A stretch of DNA of 42,833 nucleotides from Odoribacteraceae bacterium (lineage in GTDB: Bacteria > Bacteroidota > Bacteroidia > Bacteroidales > Marinifilaceae). Shown here in pieces: positions 26,973-38,500 of the stretch. Each line of letters opens with the position of its first letter. Position 1 is the stretch's first letter. The notes below the pieces were generated by a model. That model did no database searches. It had not been told where the DNA came from and was given only the letters and a program-made list of their open reading frames with translations. The stretch lies in the NCBI GenBank assembly GCA_031276355.1, contig JAISNC010000103.1, forward strand, positions 1-42,833, written 5' to 3'. A program made the translations under genes and the position numbers.

Positions 26973-29900
26973 ATGTGTACTATTAAGAGTTATCCCGCGT
27001 TAAGCTACAAGCTGGTGAATAACGTCACCGGGTGGGTGGCTTTTCTGATCGCGAGTGTGTCATACATCTTAACCGTCGAGCCGACTGTCAGTCTATGGGA
27101 TTGCGGGGAGTTTATCTCGACTTCCGTGGGGTTGCAGGTAGGGCATCCTCCCGGTGCGCCGCTCTTCATGATCATCTCCCGCCTCTTCGCGTTTCTTGCC
27201 CCGTCGCCTGACAAGCAGGCGTTGATGATTAACGTGATGTCGGCGCTGGCTTCCGCGTTCACGGTGCTATTTCTTTTTTGGACGATCACGTACCTGGCAC
27301 GGAGGCTCGTGTTGGCAAACCGGGAGGAGTGTAGCGTGGGGCAGTTGGTCGCGATCATGGGAGCCGGGATGGTGGGGGCATTGGCGTACGCTTTTGCGGA
27401 CACGCCCTGGTTTTCGGCCGTGGAGGGCGAGGTATATGCGCTCTCGTCGCTGTTGACGGCGGTGGTCTTTTGGGCGATCTTGAAGTGGGAGAGCGTGGCC
27501 GATGAGCCATACGCGAATCGTTGGTTGGTCTTTATAGCGTACTTGACGGGGCTGTCGATCGGTATTCACTTGTTGAACTTGCTGGTGATCCCTTCGATCG
27601 CCTTTATCTATTATTTCAAGAGATACACTCCTTCGGTAAAGGGCGTTCTGCTTTGTGCCCTCGCGTCGATAGTCATCCTGGGGGCGGTCTTATTGATCAG
27701 CACGCAGTGGTTGCTTGTGGTAGCCGGGTGGTTTGAACTGGCGTTCGTGAATGGTTTCGGGTTGCCTTTTAACACGGGAGTCGCGATTTACGCGCTGCTA
27801 CTGATCGGCGGGTTGGCCTACGGCATTCGCTACACGTTGAAGAGAAAGCATACCTTATTTAATACGGTCTTGACCTGTTTTGCCGTGATACTGATCGGTT
27901 TCTCCTCGTACGCGATGGTGGTGATCCGCTCCGTGAGCAATCCTCCCATTGACGAGAATAGTCCCGATAACGTGTTCGCGTTGCTCTCTTATATTCAGCG
28001 GGAGCAGTACGGGCAGAATCCCCTGTTCCGCGGCCCGTATTACAATGCCCCTCCCGTGGACCTGGAAGAGGGCACCCCGGTGTATATGCAGAACGAGAAA
28101 ACCGGCAAGTACGAGGTGATCGACTACCAGCAACGCTACGTGTATGACAAGCGTTTTACGACCTTGTTCCCGCGGATATATAGCCCGAACCCGGATCACG
28201 TGCAGGGGTATAAGCAGTGGGGCGGGGAAGCCAGCGGGCCTACCTACTGGGTAGATGATAAGTCCTTGCAGGCACCCAGTTTCTGGAACAACCTGAAGTT
28301 TCTCTTTAATTACCAGATCGGGCACATGTACGTGCGCTATTTCATGTGGAATTTCTCCGGGAGGCAAAATGACATCCAGGGTAACGGGGATTTCCGTTAC
28401 GGGAACTGGATCACGGGGATCCCGTTCGTGGACGAGATGCTGGTGGGCAACCAGAAAGAACTCCCCGATAGACTAAAGCATAACAAGGCGCGTAATTGTT
28501 ATTACATGTTGCCGTTGTTGCTGGGCCTGGTGGGCCTGGCTTTCCAGTACAAACAGGGGCAACGGGGGAAACAAGACTTCTGGGTGGTGATGCTGTTTTT
28601 TTTCTTCACCGGGATAGCCATCGTGCTTTACCTGAACCAGAAGCCGTACGAGCCGCGTGAACGGGATTACGCGTACGCCGGGTCGTTCTACGCTTTTGCC
28701 ATCTGGATAGGGCTGGGCGTGCTCTCCCTCTGGAAGTGGTTACAAAAGCAAAAGATGCCCGTCTGTGCCGCGGCGTGGGCCGTCTCTATGGCTTGCCTGA
28801 TCGTCGTGCCGGTGAACATGGCTGCCGAGAACTGGGACGATCACGACCGCAGCGGACGTTACGCGACGTTGGCTCACGCCAAGAATTACTTGAACAGTTG
28901 CGCGCCCAACGCGATCCTTTTCACGTTCGGGGATAACGATACGTTCCCGTTGTGGTATGCCCAGGAGGTGGAGGGTATTCGCCGGGATATCCGGGTGGTT
29001 AACTTGAGCTTGTTGGCCAGTGACTGGTATACCGACCAGATGAAGCGGCGGGCCTATGAGTCCCCGGCCGTACCGATCTCGCTCACGCGAGAGCAATATT
29101 ATGGGAAACGCAATCAAATCCTCATCCAGGAGCAGTTCGACAGGGCATTTAGCTTGAAGGATGTGATGGAGTTCGTGAAAAGTGACCGGCCGGAGAGCAA
29201 GATTTCATCGTATGACTACATCCCGACCCGCAAGGTATACGTCCCGGTGAGTGTCGAGAAAGTAATCGCGAACGGCACGGTGCGCCCGGAAGACGCGGAT
29301 AAGATCGTGAGCCGGCTCGATATCACGTTACCCAAGAAGACCTTGTATAAAAACGACCTGATGGTGTTGGATATTATCGCCACGAACGACTGGGAGCGTC
29401 CGATCTACTTCGGGATCGGCATGGGTACCGACACCTTCCTCGGGTTCGACAAGTATTTCCAGTTGGAGGGGGCGGCTTACCGTTTAGTGCCTATCGAGAA
29501 TCAGGATTCGAGCCTTTACGGGGAGATGGGCCGCATTAACACGCGTACCCTGTACAACAACCTGATGAACAACTTCGAGTGGGGTAATATCAAGGATTCG
29601 TCGGTGAACATTGATAATTTCCACAGCAGTGTTATCTCGATCATGCGCTACCGGGGCACTTTCGGGCGCTTGGCCGAAACCCTGTTGGACGAGGCGATCA
29701 CGGACGGGGAAGTTCCCGGGTTACACGTGGACACTGCCGAGGCATCCATCGACACGACGAAGGTTCATGAGGCTGTCCGGGTGCTGGACAGGTCATTGGA
29801 GGAGATCCCCCTCTACCAGATGCCCGTCGATCATTTCCTGCTCGACTACGTGCGAGCCTATTATCGCGCGGGAGAGTACGAGAAGGGGAACACGCTGGCC

Positions 29901-30161
29901 AGGAGCATCATCCGGGAACAGTTGCAGGAGTTGAAGTATTTCTGGTCGCTCTCTCCCCGGCAGCGGCCCTACGTGCGACGTGACGAGAATACCAGCAAAA
30001 CCTTTATCAATATTTTGTTGGAGTACGTGACTGAGGCCAATCAGACGGAGTTCCTCCGGGAGATCGACAAGATGTGGGAAGAGACGATCAACCCGCTCTT
30101 GCAACAGAGCGCGGCTCCCTCCGGGTCGGATACATCCGCGCATGATGAGATAACGGAATAA
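26973..30161 (+). CDS. DUF2723 family integral membrane protein (GT-C-like glycosyltransferase)
   Basis: 'VEPTVSLWDCGEFISTSVGLQVGHPPGAPLFMIISRLFAFLAP', 'KPYEPRERDYAYAGSFYAFAIWIGLGV', 'FGDNDTFPLWYAQEVEGIRRDIRVVNLSLL'. Confidence 0.93.
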   Translation: MCTIKSYPALSYKLVNNVTGWVAFLIASVSYILTVEPTVSLWDCGEFISTSVGLQVGHPPGAPLFMIISRLFAFLAPSPDKQALMINVMSALASAFTVLFLFWTITYLARRLVLANREECSVGQLVAIMGAGMVGALAYAFADTPWFSAVEGEVYALSSLLTAVVFWAILKWESVADEPYANRWLVFIAYLTGLSIGIHLLNLLVIPSIAFIYYFKRYTPSVKGVLLCALASIVILGAVLLISTQWLLVVAGWFELAFVNGFGLPFNTGVAIYALLLIGGLAYGIRYTLKRKHTLFNTVLTCFAVILIGFSSYAMVVIRSVSNPPIDENSPDNVFALLSYIQREQYGQNPLFRGPYYNAPPVDLEEGTPVYMQNEKTGKYEVIDYQQRYVYDKRFTTLFPRIYSPNPDHVQGYKQWGGEASGPTYWVDDKSLQAPSFWNNLKFLFNYQIGHMYVRYFMWNFSGRQNDIQGNGDFRYGNWITGIPFVDEMLVGNQKELPDRLKHNKARNCYYMLPLLLGLVGLAFQYKQGQRGKQDFWVVMLFFFFTGIAIVLYLNQKPYEPRERDYAYAGSFYAFAIWIGLGVLSLWKWLQKQKMPVCAAAWAVSMACLIVVPVNMAAENWDDHDRSGRYATLAHAKNYLNSCAPNAILFTFGDNDTFPLWYAQEVEGIRRDIRVVNLSLLASDWYTDQMKRRAYESPAVPISLTREQYYGKRNQILIQEQFDRAFSLKDVMEFVKSDRPESKISSYDYIPTRKVYVPVSVEKVIANGTVRPEDADKIVSRLDITLPKKTLYKNDLMVLDIIATNDWERPIYFGIGMGTDTFLGFDKYFQLEGAAYRLVPIENQDSSLYGEMGRINTRTLYNNLMNNFEWGNIKDSSVNIDNFHSSVISIMRYRGTFGRLAETLLDEAITDGEVPGLHVDTAEASIDTTKVHEAVRVLDRSLEEIPLYQMPVDHFLLDYVRAYYRAGEYEKGNTLARSIIREQLQELKYFWSLSPRQRPYVRRDENTSKTFINILLEYVTEANQTEFLREIDKMWEETINPLLQQSAAPSGSDTSAHDEITE

Positions 30162-30184
30162 AGTATAAACGAAAAAAATAGACA

Positions 30185-31298
30185 ATGATCACGATAGACC
30201 ATATCAAAGCGTTGGCCGAAAGAGGTGAAGCATTGAGGAGGTATCTTTGACATCGATCACAAGAAGATACAATTAGCCGAAGAGGAACTGCGCGTGCAGA
30301 ATCCCGATTTGTGGAGTAACCCGAAGGAGGCAGAGGCGCTGATGAAGCGAACCCGGGAGTTGAAATCATGGATCGAGAGCTACGAGCGAGCCAATGCCTC
30401 CGTGGAGGAGTTGCTTATCTTGTACGACTTCGCCAAGGAGGGGGAGGCCACGGAGGCCGAGGTGGATCATCAGTACGCGGAGAGCGAGAAGGTGATCGAG
30501 GAGATTGAATTGCGTAACATGTTGCGCAAGGAAGAAGACCGTTTCGGGGCGATCATGAAGATCAACTCCGGGGCCGGTGGCACGGAGAGCATGGATTGGG
30601 CCAGCATGCTCTATCGCATGTACCTCCGCTGGGGCGAGTTGAACGGTTATAAGGTGAAACACGTCGACTACCAGGAGGGGGATGAGGCCGGCATCAAGTC
30701 GGCAACCCTCGAATTTGAGGGGGAGTTCGCGTACGGTTATTTGAAGTCGGAAAACGGTGTCCATCGTTTGGTGCGTCTCTCCCCCTACAATGCTGCCAAC
30801 AAGCGCATGACCTCGTTTGCCTCCGTGTTCGTGTACCCGGCAGTGGACGACACGATCGAGATAGCGATCAACCCCGCGGATGTCAGTTGGGATACTTTCC
30901 GTAGCGGCGGTGCCGGGGGACAGAACGTGAACAAGGTGGAGACCGGCGTTCGCCTGCGTTATGACTACAAGGAACCGGACACGGGCAAGATCCGGGAGAT
31001 ATTGATAGAAAACACCGAGTCGCGGTCACAGTTGCAAAACCGGGAGAATGCCATGCGCCTGCTCAAGGCCCAGCTGTACGAGTTGGAACTCCAACGCCGC
31101 CAGGAGGAGAAGGACAAGATCGAGGGATCCAAGAAGAAGATAGAGTGGGGATCCCAGATCCGTAGTTACGTCTTTGATGACCGCCGGGTAAAGGATCACC
31201 GTACCAACCACCAGACCTCGAACGTGCAGGCTGTCATGGACGGGGAGATCAATGATTTCATCAAAGCCTATTTAATGATGTTCGGAGGAGGGCAGTGA
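30185..31298 (+). CDS. prfB: Peptide chain release factor 2, programmed +1 frameshift (join 30185..30247, 30249..31298)
   Basis: MITIDHIKALAERGEALRRYL then in-frame TGA 30248-30250 at AGGAGG-TAT-CTT-TGA-C; GGQNVNKVETGVRL motif downstream. Confidence 0.97.
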
Positions 31299-31299
31299 T

Positions 31300-32232
31300 A
31301 TGAATTTTTCAGGATGCCGGATAGGAGTGGTCGGGGATATCATGCTCGACAAGTATTACATCGGGAAGGTGGAGCGCATCTCGCCGGAGGCACCCGTCCC
31401 CGTCGTGAACATCACCAGCGAGGAGTCGCGCCTGGGGGGAGCGGCCAACGTGGCCCATAACATCTGTAATCTTGGCGGGACGGCTTGCCTGTGTGGGGTG
31501 GTGGGGCATGACTTGGCGGGCAGGGAAGTGGAACGCCTGGCCGCGCAAAGAGGCATCACAACGGCCCTCGTTAAGACAACCTTCCCGACCATCATCAAGG
31601 CACGGGTCATAGGGGGGCGCCAGCAGATCGTCCGTGTCGACCAGGAACAGGCGGGCGAGTTAACGCCCGGGGAGTTGGCTCGCTTGGAACGGGAAATCGC
31701 GAAGGGCATCGAGGGAACGAAGGTTATCATCCTCTCCGATTACGGGAAAGGGGTCATCTCGAGTGATTTATGTGTCTTTCTGCTTGCTCTTGCCGATCGG
31801 CATCGCGTGCCCGTTATCGTGGATCCGAAGGGCGTGCATTGGGAAAAATACCGGGGAGCCGCGTGGGTCACGCCCAACCTGAAAGAGCTGGGAGATATCG
31901 CGGGCCATCCGGTGATCAACGACGATCGTGCCGTCGAGGAGAGTGGCCGGGAGGTGCTCCGGCGCTACGGGATAGATCGCCTGCTCGTGACCCGAAGCGA
32001 GCGAGGGATGAGCCTGCTCTCCGAGGCGACCACCCTGCACATCCCGACCCAGGCACAAGAAGTCTTTGATGTCAGCGGCGCGGGCGACACCGTCGTGGCG
32101 ACCCTCGCGCTGGCCTTGGCTGCCGGGCTTCCCGAGGACGAGGCCGTTCGTGTAGCCAACCGGGCTGCCGGCGTGGTGGTTCGGAAAATGGGCACGGCTA
32201 CCCTCACCGTGGACGAGTTAAACGGGCTATAA
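31300..32232 (+). CDS. rfaE1: PfkB-family kinase, RfaE domain I-like (D-glycero-beta-D-manno-heptose-7-phosphate kinase)
   Basis: 'VGDIMLDKYYIGKVERISPEAPVPVVNITSEESRLGGAANVAHNICNLGG' and 'DVSGAGDTVVATLALALAAG'. Confidence 0.9.
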   Translation: MNFSGCRIGVVGDIMLDKYYIGKVERISPEAPVPVVNITSEESRLGGAANVAHNICNLGGTACLCGVVGHDLAGREVERLAAQRGITTALVKTTFPTIIKARVIGGRQQIVRVDQEQAGELTPGELARLEREIAKGIEGTKVIILSDYGKGVISSDLCVFLLALADRHRVPVIVDPKGVHWEKYRGAAWVTPNLKELGDIAGHPVINDDRAVEESGREVLRRYGIDRLLVTRSERGMSLLSEATTLHIPTQAQEVFDVSGAGDTVVATLALALAAGLPEDEAVRVANRAAGVVVRKMGTATLTVDELNGL

Positions 32233-33120
32233 TCACTTCGTTTTCTGGAAGACCCGCACGTAGTCTACCTCGTAAACCAGCGGGAACGCGGAGAGGTCTG
32301 GCGTGCCGCCATTCTTGCCGATGGCAAGGTTCAACAAGATATAGTGCGGTTGATGAAACGGGTTCGCGTGATTGCCGATGGCTCCGTTCCGGGTGTCCGC
32401 CAGGAGTGTCTCGTTGAGCAACGCGTCGTCTAAATACAGCCGGATCGCCTCCTCGTCCCACTCCATCCGCCAAACGTGGAACTGCTGGCTCCAAGCCGGG
32501 TCTTTATCCGTGAACGCGGAGAAGGGCACCGTGGCCGTATCCCACCGGGCCTTGCCCGGGGAGTCCGATCCCCACGCCGTGTTAGCCAAGATATGGGGCA
32601 CGTTATTGATCCGGTAATACTCCATGATATCAATCTCCCCGTTCGACGGCCAGGGCATGGATTTCCCGAGCGTCCATATTGCTGGCCACGAGCCGGCGGC
32701 GGTGGGAATCCTGGCGCGTATCTCGAAACGTCCGTACAGGAACTCCTTCTTCCCGACCGTCTTGATACACGACGAGGTGAACTCGGCGTGTTCCCGGTTC
32801 AGTCGCCACTCCCGGCTACCTGCCACGTACCGTGGATTGGGCTTTCGTTCCTGTCTGCCCGTGATCACGAGCACCCCGTCGCGGCAGACGGCATTATCCG
32901 GTTGATACCATTGCAACTCCTCGTTCCTCGAGAACCCCGTTTCGTGGCTCCAGGCCGAGGCATCCGGTGGCCCGTCGACGTTAAATTCATCACTCCAGAC
33001 CAGCTCGTACCCTGCCGGCACCTGTATGTCCGGGTGAGACCGCGTGATACGTCCACTGCAAGAGGAGACGATCAACGCCATCGTGGCGATAAAAAAAATA
33101 GAAGCGTACCCCTTTTTCAT
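32233..33120 (-). CDS. Glycoside hydrolase family 16 lipoprotein
   Basis: 'ELVWSDEFNVDGPPDASAWSHETG', catalytic motif 'GEIDIMEY'; lipobox VSSCSG; start MKKGYASIFF at 33120. Confidence 0.93.
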   Translation of the reverse strand: MKKGYASIFFIATMALIVSSCSGRITRSHPDIQVPAGYELVWSDEFNVDGPPDASAWSHETGFSRNEELQWYQPDNAVCRDGVLVITGRQERKPNPRYVAGSREWRLNREHAEFTSSCIKTVGKKEFLYGRFEIRARIPTAAGSWPAIWTLGKSMPWPSNGEIDIMEYYRINNVPHILANTAWGSDSPGKARWDTATVPFSAFTDKDPAWSQQFHVWRMEWDEEAIRLYLDDALLNETLLADTRNGAIGNHANPFHQPHYILLNLAIGKNGGTPDLSAFPLVYEVDYVRVFQKTK

Positions 33121-33240
33121 GGTACGATAGATGTTTGAATCGTTCATAACTTGGATTTTGGATAAGAAATAGCAAAAAAAGTTGTATGATGTGTGTGGTT
33201 TCATAATGGATAATTAAATGATTACATTGCTGTCGCGCGT

Positions 33241-34122
33241 TTACAAGTAGCTCTGGAGTCGTCCGGCCCGCACCGTCGCTTTTAGCTTGCGGATGGCTTT
33301 GCTCTTGATCTGGCGAATGCGTTCGCTGGTCAACCCCAACGTCTCTCCGATCTCTTCCAGCGACATGGCGCGATGTCCTCCCAGTCCGTAATACAGCCGT
33401 AAGATGAGGGTCTCCTTGTCGGGCAACATCGCTAACGAGCGATCGATCTCGGCCCGCAACGAGGCGGCCTGCATCTCCCGCTCGGTTTCGGGGATGATGT
33501 TTTCAGTCGGTACGAACACGTCGTACATGTTCACCGAATCCTCTCCAGAGGTCAATGGGGCATCCATGGAGAGCGGCCTGCTGGCGATCGCGATCTTCAG
33601 GCTATCTTTTACCTCTTCGGGAGTAATCTCCATCACTTCGGCAATCTCCTCCGCCGTCGGCTCGCGTTGAAACTCCTGTTCCAGTTTTAAATAACACTTG
33701 GTTACCCTATTTATCCCGTTGATTTTATTCGATGGCAAGCGAATCAGGCGGGCGTTCTCCGCGATCGCCTGCACGATCGATTGGCGGATCCACCACACGG
33801 CGTAAGAGATCAATTTGAACCCCTTGGTCTCATCGAAGTTCTCCACGGCCTTGATTAACCCCAGGTTCCCCTCGTTGATCAAATCTTCGAGGCTTAATCC
33901 CTGGTTTTGATATTGTTTTGCCACGGAAACGACAAAACGTAGGTTACTCATCACGAGCATTTCGCGGGCCTCTTCATCCCCTTCGCGGGCGCGTTGGGCG
34001 AATACCACCTCCTCTTCCGTACCGAGTACATGGAATTTCCCGATCTCTTGCAGGTATTTCTCGATGGAAAAAGTCTCTCTTCCGGTGACCTGTTTACTTA
34101 TTTTTAGTTGTCTCATGCCCAT
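33241..34122 (-). CDS. RpoD/SigA-family sigma-70 factor (possible second, group 2-like paralog)
   Basis: '[71 protein letters not shown]' and '[28 protein letters not shown]'. Confidence 0.93.
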   Translation of the reverse strand: MGMRQLKISKQVTGRETFSIEKYLQEIGKFHVLGTEEEVVFAQRAREGDEEAREMLVMSNLRFVVSVAKQYQNQGLSLEDLINEGNLGLIKAVENFDETKGFKLISYAVWWIRQSIVQAIAENARLIRLPSNKINGINRVTKCYLKLEQEFQREPTAEEIAEVMEITPEEVKDSLKIAIASRPLSMDAPLTSGEDSVNMYDVFVPTENIIPETEREMQAASLRAEIDRSLAMLPDKETLILRLYYGLGGHRAMSLEEIGETLGLTSERIRQIKSKAIRKLKATVRAGRLQSYL

Positions 34123-34170
34123 AACCTCTCTTTTTATCTTTCATACGTTTGTTTTTGTCATTTGGTTGGA

Positions 34171-34202
34171 CAAATATAGATGAAAATGTCATCTTTTGAA
34201 AG
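34171..34202 (-). promoter_or_regulatory. Candidate Bacteroidota promoter upstream of the sigma factor gene
   Basis: Minus strand TTTC-N19-TATATTTG. Confidence 0.45.
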
Positions 34203-34301
34203 AGGTTCACGGGGTATCGTGTGGCAGGAAGAACGGAGAGGCGCGTGATCAGTACCGACGCGGATGGGCTGTTTTACACGTGCTGGTGTAGCAAGACCTC
34301 C

Positions 34302-34868
34302 TTATGGCTGATTTTCCAGCTCCAATCGTCCCGTCACCTTTTTAAAGACGGGCTGGTGGAGTTGTTGATCGGATTCGAAGCCCTCGTTGCCCTCGATGAC
34401 CTGGTCACCCGATGTCAGGCGCACGGGTTGGCCGGTATATATCCAGCCTTTATCCATGTCCCAGTAGAGCAACTCCGTCTCTAACTTCTTCCCCTCGGCG
34501 TTGGTCACCACTACTTGGTTGCGAATTTCCCAGAGGTTTTGATTCTCCATCCGTCGGGCGTACCCCGCGTCCAAGGTGCCATCGGCCACTCCCGCGGTGT
34601 CGTAGGAGACCACGTGAAGTCCTTGCGGGAACTCCTCGTATTTGCGACTCTCCTCGTCGTACTTGTCATACTTCGGTGTAGAGACGTAGTATTTCAGGCG
34701 GGCCGAGTCGGTGTACCACATCTTCATGTTCTCCCCGGACATGGTTGGCATGTTCTCCCGGAGGATGATCTTGTTTACCTCGTTCATATCCGTCTTGCAG
34801 GCGTGGACGAGTCCCATGGCCGCGAGGAGGAGGAACGCGGTCTGTTTCTTGCTAAATGGCATCTTCAT
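34302..34868 (-). CDS. lptC: LPS export ABC transporter periplasmic protein LptC
   Basis: Lipoprotein-like 'VHACKTD', 'MPTMSGENMKMWYTDSARLKYYVSTPKYDKYDEESRKYEEFPQGLHVVSYD', 'LYWDMDKGWIYTGQPVRLTSGDQVIEGNEGFESD'. Confidence 0.9.
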   Translation of the reverse strand: MKMPFSKKQTAFLLLAAMGLVHACKTDMNEVNKIILRENMPTMSGENMKMWYTDSARLKYYVSTPKYDKYDEESRKYEEFPQGLHVVSYDTAGVADGTLDAGYARRMENQNLWEIRNQVVVTNAEGKKLETELLYWDMDKGWIYTGQPVRLTSGDQVIEGNEGFESDQQLHQPVFKKVTGRLELENQP

Positions 34869-35595
34869 CTCTCTTTTTTTGGTGTTCGAGTATCTGGTTC
34901 AAACCTGTCATTACTAAATGTTCTTCGAAGTGAAACGCGTCTGGCAGGGATCTTCTCAACGCGGGAGCGTCGCCGCCCGTGAGCAGGAGGATGCCGTCCG
35001 GGTGGTCGTTGAGGAACGTTCGCGCGTAGCCCTGTATCTCCAGCAAGACCCCCCGCGTTACCCCTTCGCGCAACGCGTCGCGCGTGTTCTTACCGATCCT
35101 GTCGCCGTGGCCGAGTTGCTCCTCTAAGGGGAGGTGGGCCGTGAACGCGTGCAACGCCCGGTAGCGTAACCGCGGGCCGGGCGAGATGTTGCCACCGAGT
35201 AAAACACCGCTCTTGCTCACGAAGTTGAAGGTGATGGCCGTGCCGGCATCGACAATCAGGAGCGCCCGACCGGGGTAGAGGGCGATGCCCGCCACGCAAC
35301 CGGCCACGCGGTCGATGCCCAGCGTGTCGGGGGATTCGTACGCTATCTGAAGGGGCAAGGGCAGGGCTGTCGAAGCCTCGCGAAAGGAGGTTGCCACCTC
35401 GCGTAAGCGTTCCCGCGTGCCCGTCGGTACGCTCCCCGTGCTTGCCAGGAGGACATCTACGGCCTCACCACGTGTACGGGCGGCGAGTGCCCGCGCGTAC
35501 CAGCCGAGCGGAACGTCTCCTCGCTCTATCAGGGTGTCGCCGTGGAAGATGGCGTACTTGCCCCGCGTGTTTCCTATGTCAACAACCAGGTTCAT
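34852..35595 (-). CDS. coaX: Type III pantothenate kinase
   Basis: 'MNLVVDIGNTRGKYAIF', 'GIDRVAGCVAGIALYPGRALLIVDAGTAITFNFVSKSGVLLGGNISPG'. Confidence 0.94.
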   Translation of the reverse strand: MNLVVDIGNTRGKYAIFHGDTLIERGDVPLGWYARALAARTRGEAVDVLLASTGSVPTGTRERLREVATSFREASTALPLPLQIAYESPDTLGIDRVAGCVAGIALYPGRALLIVDAGTAITFNFVSKSGVLLGGNISPGPRLRYRALHAFTAHLPLEEQLGHGDRIGKNTRDALREGVTRGVLLEIQGYARTFLNDHPDGILLLTGGDAPALRRSLPDAFHFEEHLVMTGLNQILEHQKKRDEDAI

Positions 35596-38500
35596 GTTTT
35601 ACAATCTTCTCGTGCATTTCCCGGATGATGGTGGCTACGCGTTCCATGTCGTCCACTCCCGCGAACGAGAGGGTCAGCTTGTCGTTTCGCTCGCTCACGT
35701 GACAAGGGGTGGATTGCCGCTGCACGAATTGCAACAAGGCCTTGAAGCGCGACGAGGAGTAGAACGAGGAGTGCTGATCGCTGATAAGGTAGAGTATCAT
35801 CTTCCCGTTTTTGGCTACCAGGCGCTCGATCCCCAGCGCTTGACAACGTTCCCGCGTGCGTACCACCTCCATCAATCTCCTTACCGGCGGGGGAGGATCT
35901 CCAAAGCGATCCTGCAACTCGCGTTCAAAGCGATGCAGGGCTTCCTCGCCGGGGAGGTTATCTAATTCCCGGTAAAGTCGTACCCGCTCGCTGACGTTCT
36001 CCACGTAGTTCTCCGGGATCAGTATCTCGAAATCGGTGTCGATCACGCAATCTACCGTGAAGCCTGCCTCGCTACTCTCCTCTCTCGGCTGTTTTAGTTG
36101 TGGGAACTCCTCTTCCCTTAGCTCTGACAGGGCCTCGTTTAGCACGCGCTGGTAGGTCTCGTAACCGACCTCGGCGATAAATCCCGACTGTTCCCCCCCC
36201 AGGATATTCCCGGCCCCCCGGATGTCAAGATCTTGCATCGCGATGTTAAATCCGCTTCCCAGCCCGCTGAAATCTTCGATGGCTTTCAAGCGCCGTCGGG
36301 CTTCCTCATTGACCATTTCCAGGGGGGGGGCGAGTAGGTAGCAAAAGGCCTTCCGGTTGGAACGCCCCACGCGCCCGCGTAACTGGTGGAGGTCGCTAAG
36401 CCCGTAATTCTGGGCTTGATTGATGATGATCGTGTTCGCGTTTGGGATGTCTAAGCCCGACTCGACGATGGTCGTGGCGATTAACACGTCGTAGTCGCCC
36501 CGGATGAAATCGTGCATGACCCGCTCCAGCTCGTTTCCCGGCATCTGTCCGTGGCCCACGCAACTCTTCATCTTCGGCACCAAGCGGTGGAGGAGGAATT
36601 GTATCTCCCGGATCGTCTCCACCCGGTTATGAATGAAGAATACTTGGCCGCCGCGACTCATCTCATAAAGAATGGCATCTCGCATCACGCTCTCGTCGAA
36701 ACGGTGGAGTTCCGTGACGATCGGGTAGCGATTGGGGGGAGGAGTCCGGATGATCGACATGTCGCGTGCGCCCATCAACGAGAATTGCAGCGTCCGCGGA
36801 ATCGGGGTTGCCGTCATCGTGATGGTGTCCACGTTTAATTTTAGTTGTTTCAATTTCTCTTTCACGGCCACGCCGAATTTCTGTTCCTCGTCGATCACGA
36901 GCAGTCCCAGGTCTTTGAAGTGGACGTCGCTACCGGTCAGGCGATGGGTGCCGATGATGATATCCACCTTTCCATCGCTCAACTCCCTGATAACTCGTTT
37001 GTTCTCGCTGCTTCCGCGCATCCGGCTGATGTATTCCACCCGGCATGGCATCCCTTCCAATCGCTTCGAGAAGGTGTGGTAATGCTGGTATGCCAAGACG
37101 GTGGTCGGGACTAACACGGCCACCTGTTTGCTGTCGGCTACCGCTTTAAAGGCCGCCCGGATGGCGACTTCCGTCTTGCCGAAGCCAACGTCGCCACACA
37201 CGAGGCGATCCATCACGCGCGGCTCTTCCATGTCGCGCTTCACCGCCTCGATCGCCTTTTTCTGGTCGGGAGTCTCCTCGTACATGAAGGAGGCTTCCAT
37301 CTCCTCCTGCAGGTACGAGTCGCCGGAGAAGGCGTAGGCGGTCTCCTGTTGCCGCCGGGCGTAGAGGGCGATAAGCTCGCGGGCGATCTCTTTCACGCGG
37401 GATTTCGTGCGTTGCTTGAGGTGCTCCCACGCGTCGCCCCCTAATTTATTGACCGTGGGAGGGGTTCCCTCTTTCCCCCGGTATTTCGAGACTTTATGCA
37501 GGGCGTGGAGATTGACGTATAGCTCCGCGTTATTTTTATATACTAACCGGATGGCCTCTTGTATCTTGCCGTTATTGTCAAGGCGTGTCAACCCGCCGAA
37601 TCGCCCGATCCCGTGATCGACGTGCACCACGTAGTCGCCCGGATGGAGATTTTGCAGTTCGCTGATCGTGATGGACATCCTTTCTTTGCGTATCCGGGAG
37701 GTCTTCAGGTAGTATTTGTGGTATCGGTCGAAAACTTGATGCTCCGTGTATACGCAGGCCCGGACATGTACGTCGCTGAACCCCTCGTGAATGGTACCGT
37801 GTACCGGGGTAAAGCGGACGTGCAATCCCTTGTCCGAGAAGATGTCTTGCAGGCGTTGCAGTTGCATCTCGTTGTTGGAGCAGATGTATACGGTGTACCC
37901 CTCTTCTTGTTTGTCCGTCAACTGCCTTGCCAACAGGTCAAAATGTTTGTTTACTACCGGCTGCGACTCCGTCTCTACCTGTATGATCTCGCCCCGGAAG
38001 AGGGGTTCGCTTCCCCATTCCACCACGCGTGTTTTTTCAAGGTCGTCGAGCAGTTGACGCGTGGTGATCCAGGTGTTGGCCGGGTCATCCTGTTTCAGCG
38101 TATTCAGCCGGTCGTGTGTATATAAGGTGTTTTTAATCCACCACGTGGCTCGTGGCCCCACGAAGTCGACCAGGCCGCTGTACGAGATCCGGTCGGTCAC
38201 GTTGTTCACGTCGGGGAGCAACACGATGCGTTGTACTTGCTGCTCGGATAGTTGCGTTTCCACGTTGAAGTAACGGATGCTCTCCACCTCGTCGCCGAAA
38301 AATTCAAGACGCACGGGATGCTCTTCCGCGAACGAGTAGATGTCCACGATCCCGCCCCGGATCGAGAATTGTCCCGGGCCATACACGAAGTCGGTATGCT
38401 CGAAGTTGTACTCCGAAAGGAACTCCTCTATGAACGATATGGAGAGTGTATCTCCCCGGGCCACGGGCATGGATAGGTCGGACAACACTTTTCCCGTGAC

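Noticed and set aside
30185-30293. Apparent premature stop or frameshift at the prfB 5' end
   Set aside because: Matches the classical programmed RF2 frameshift site, so not a pseudogene or sequencing error
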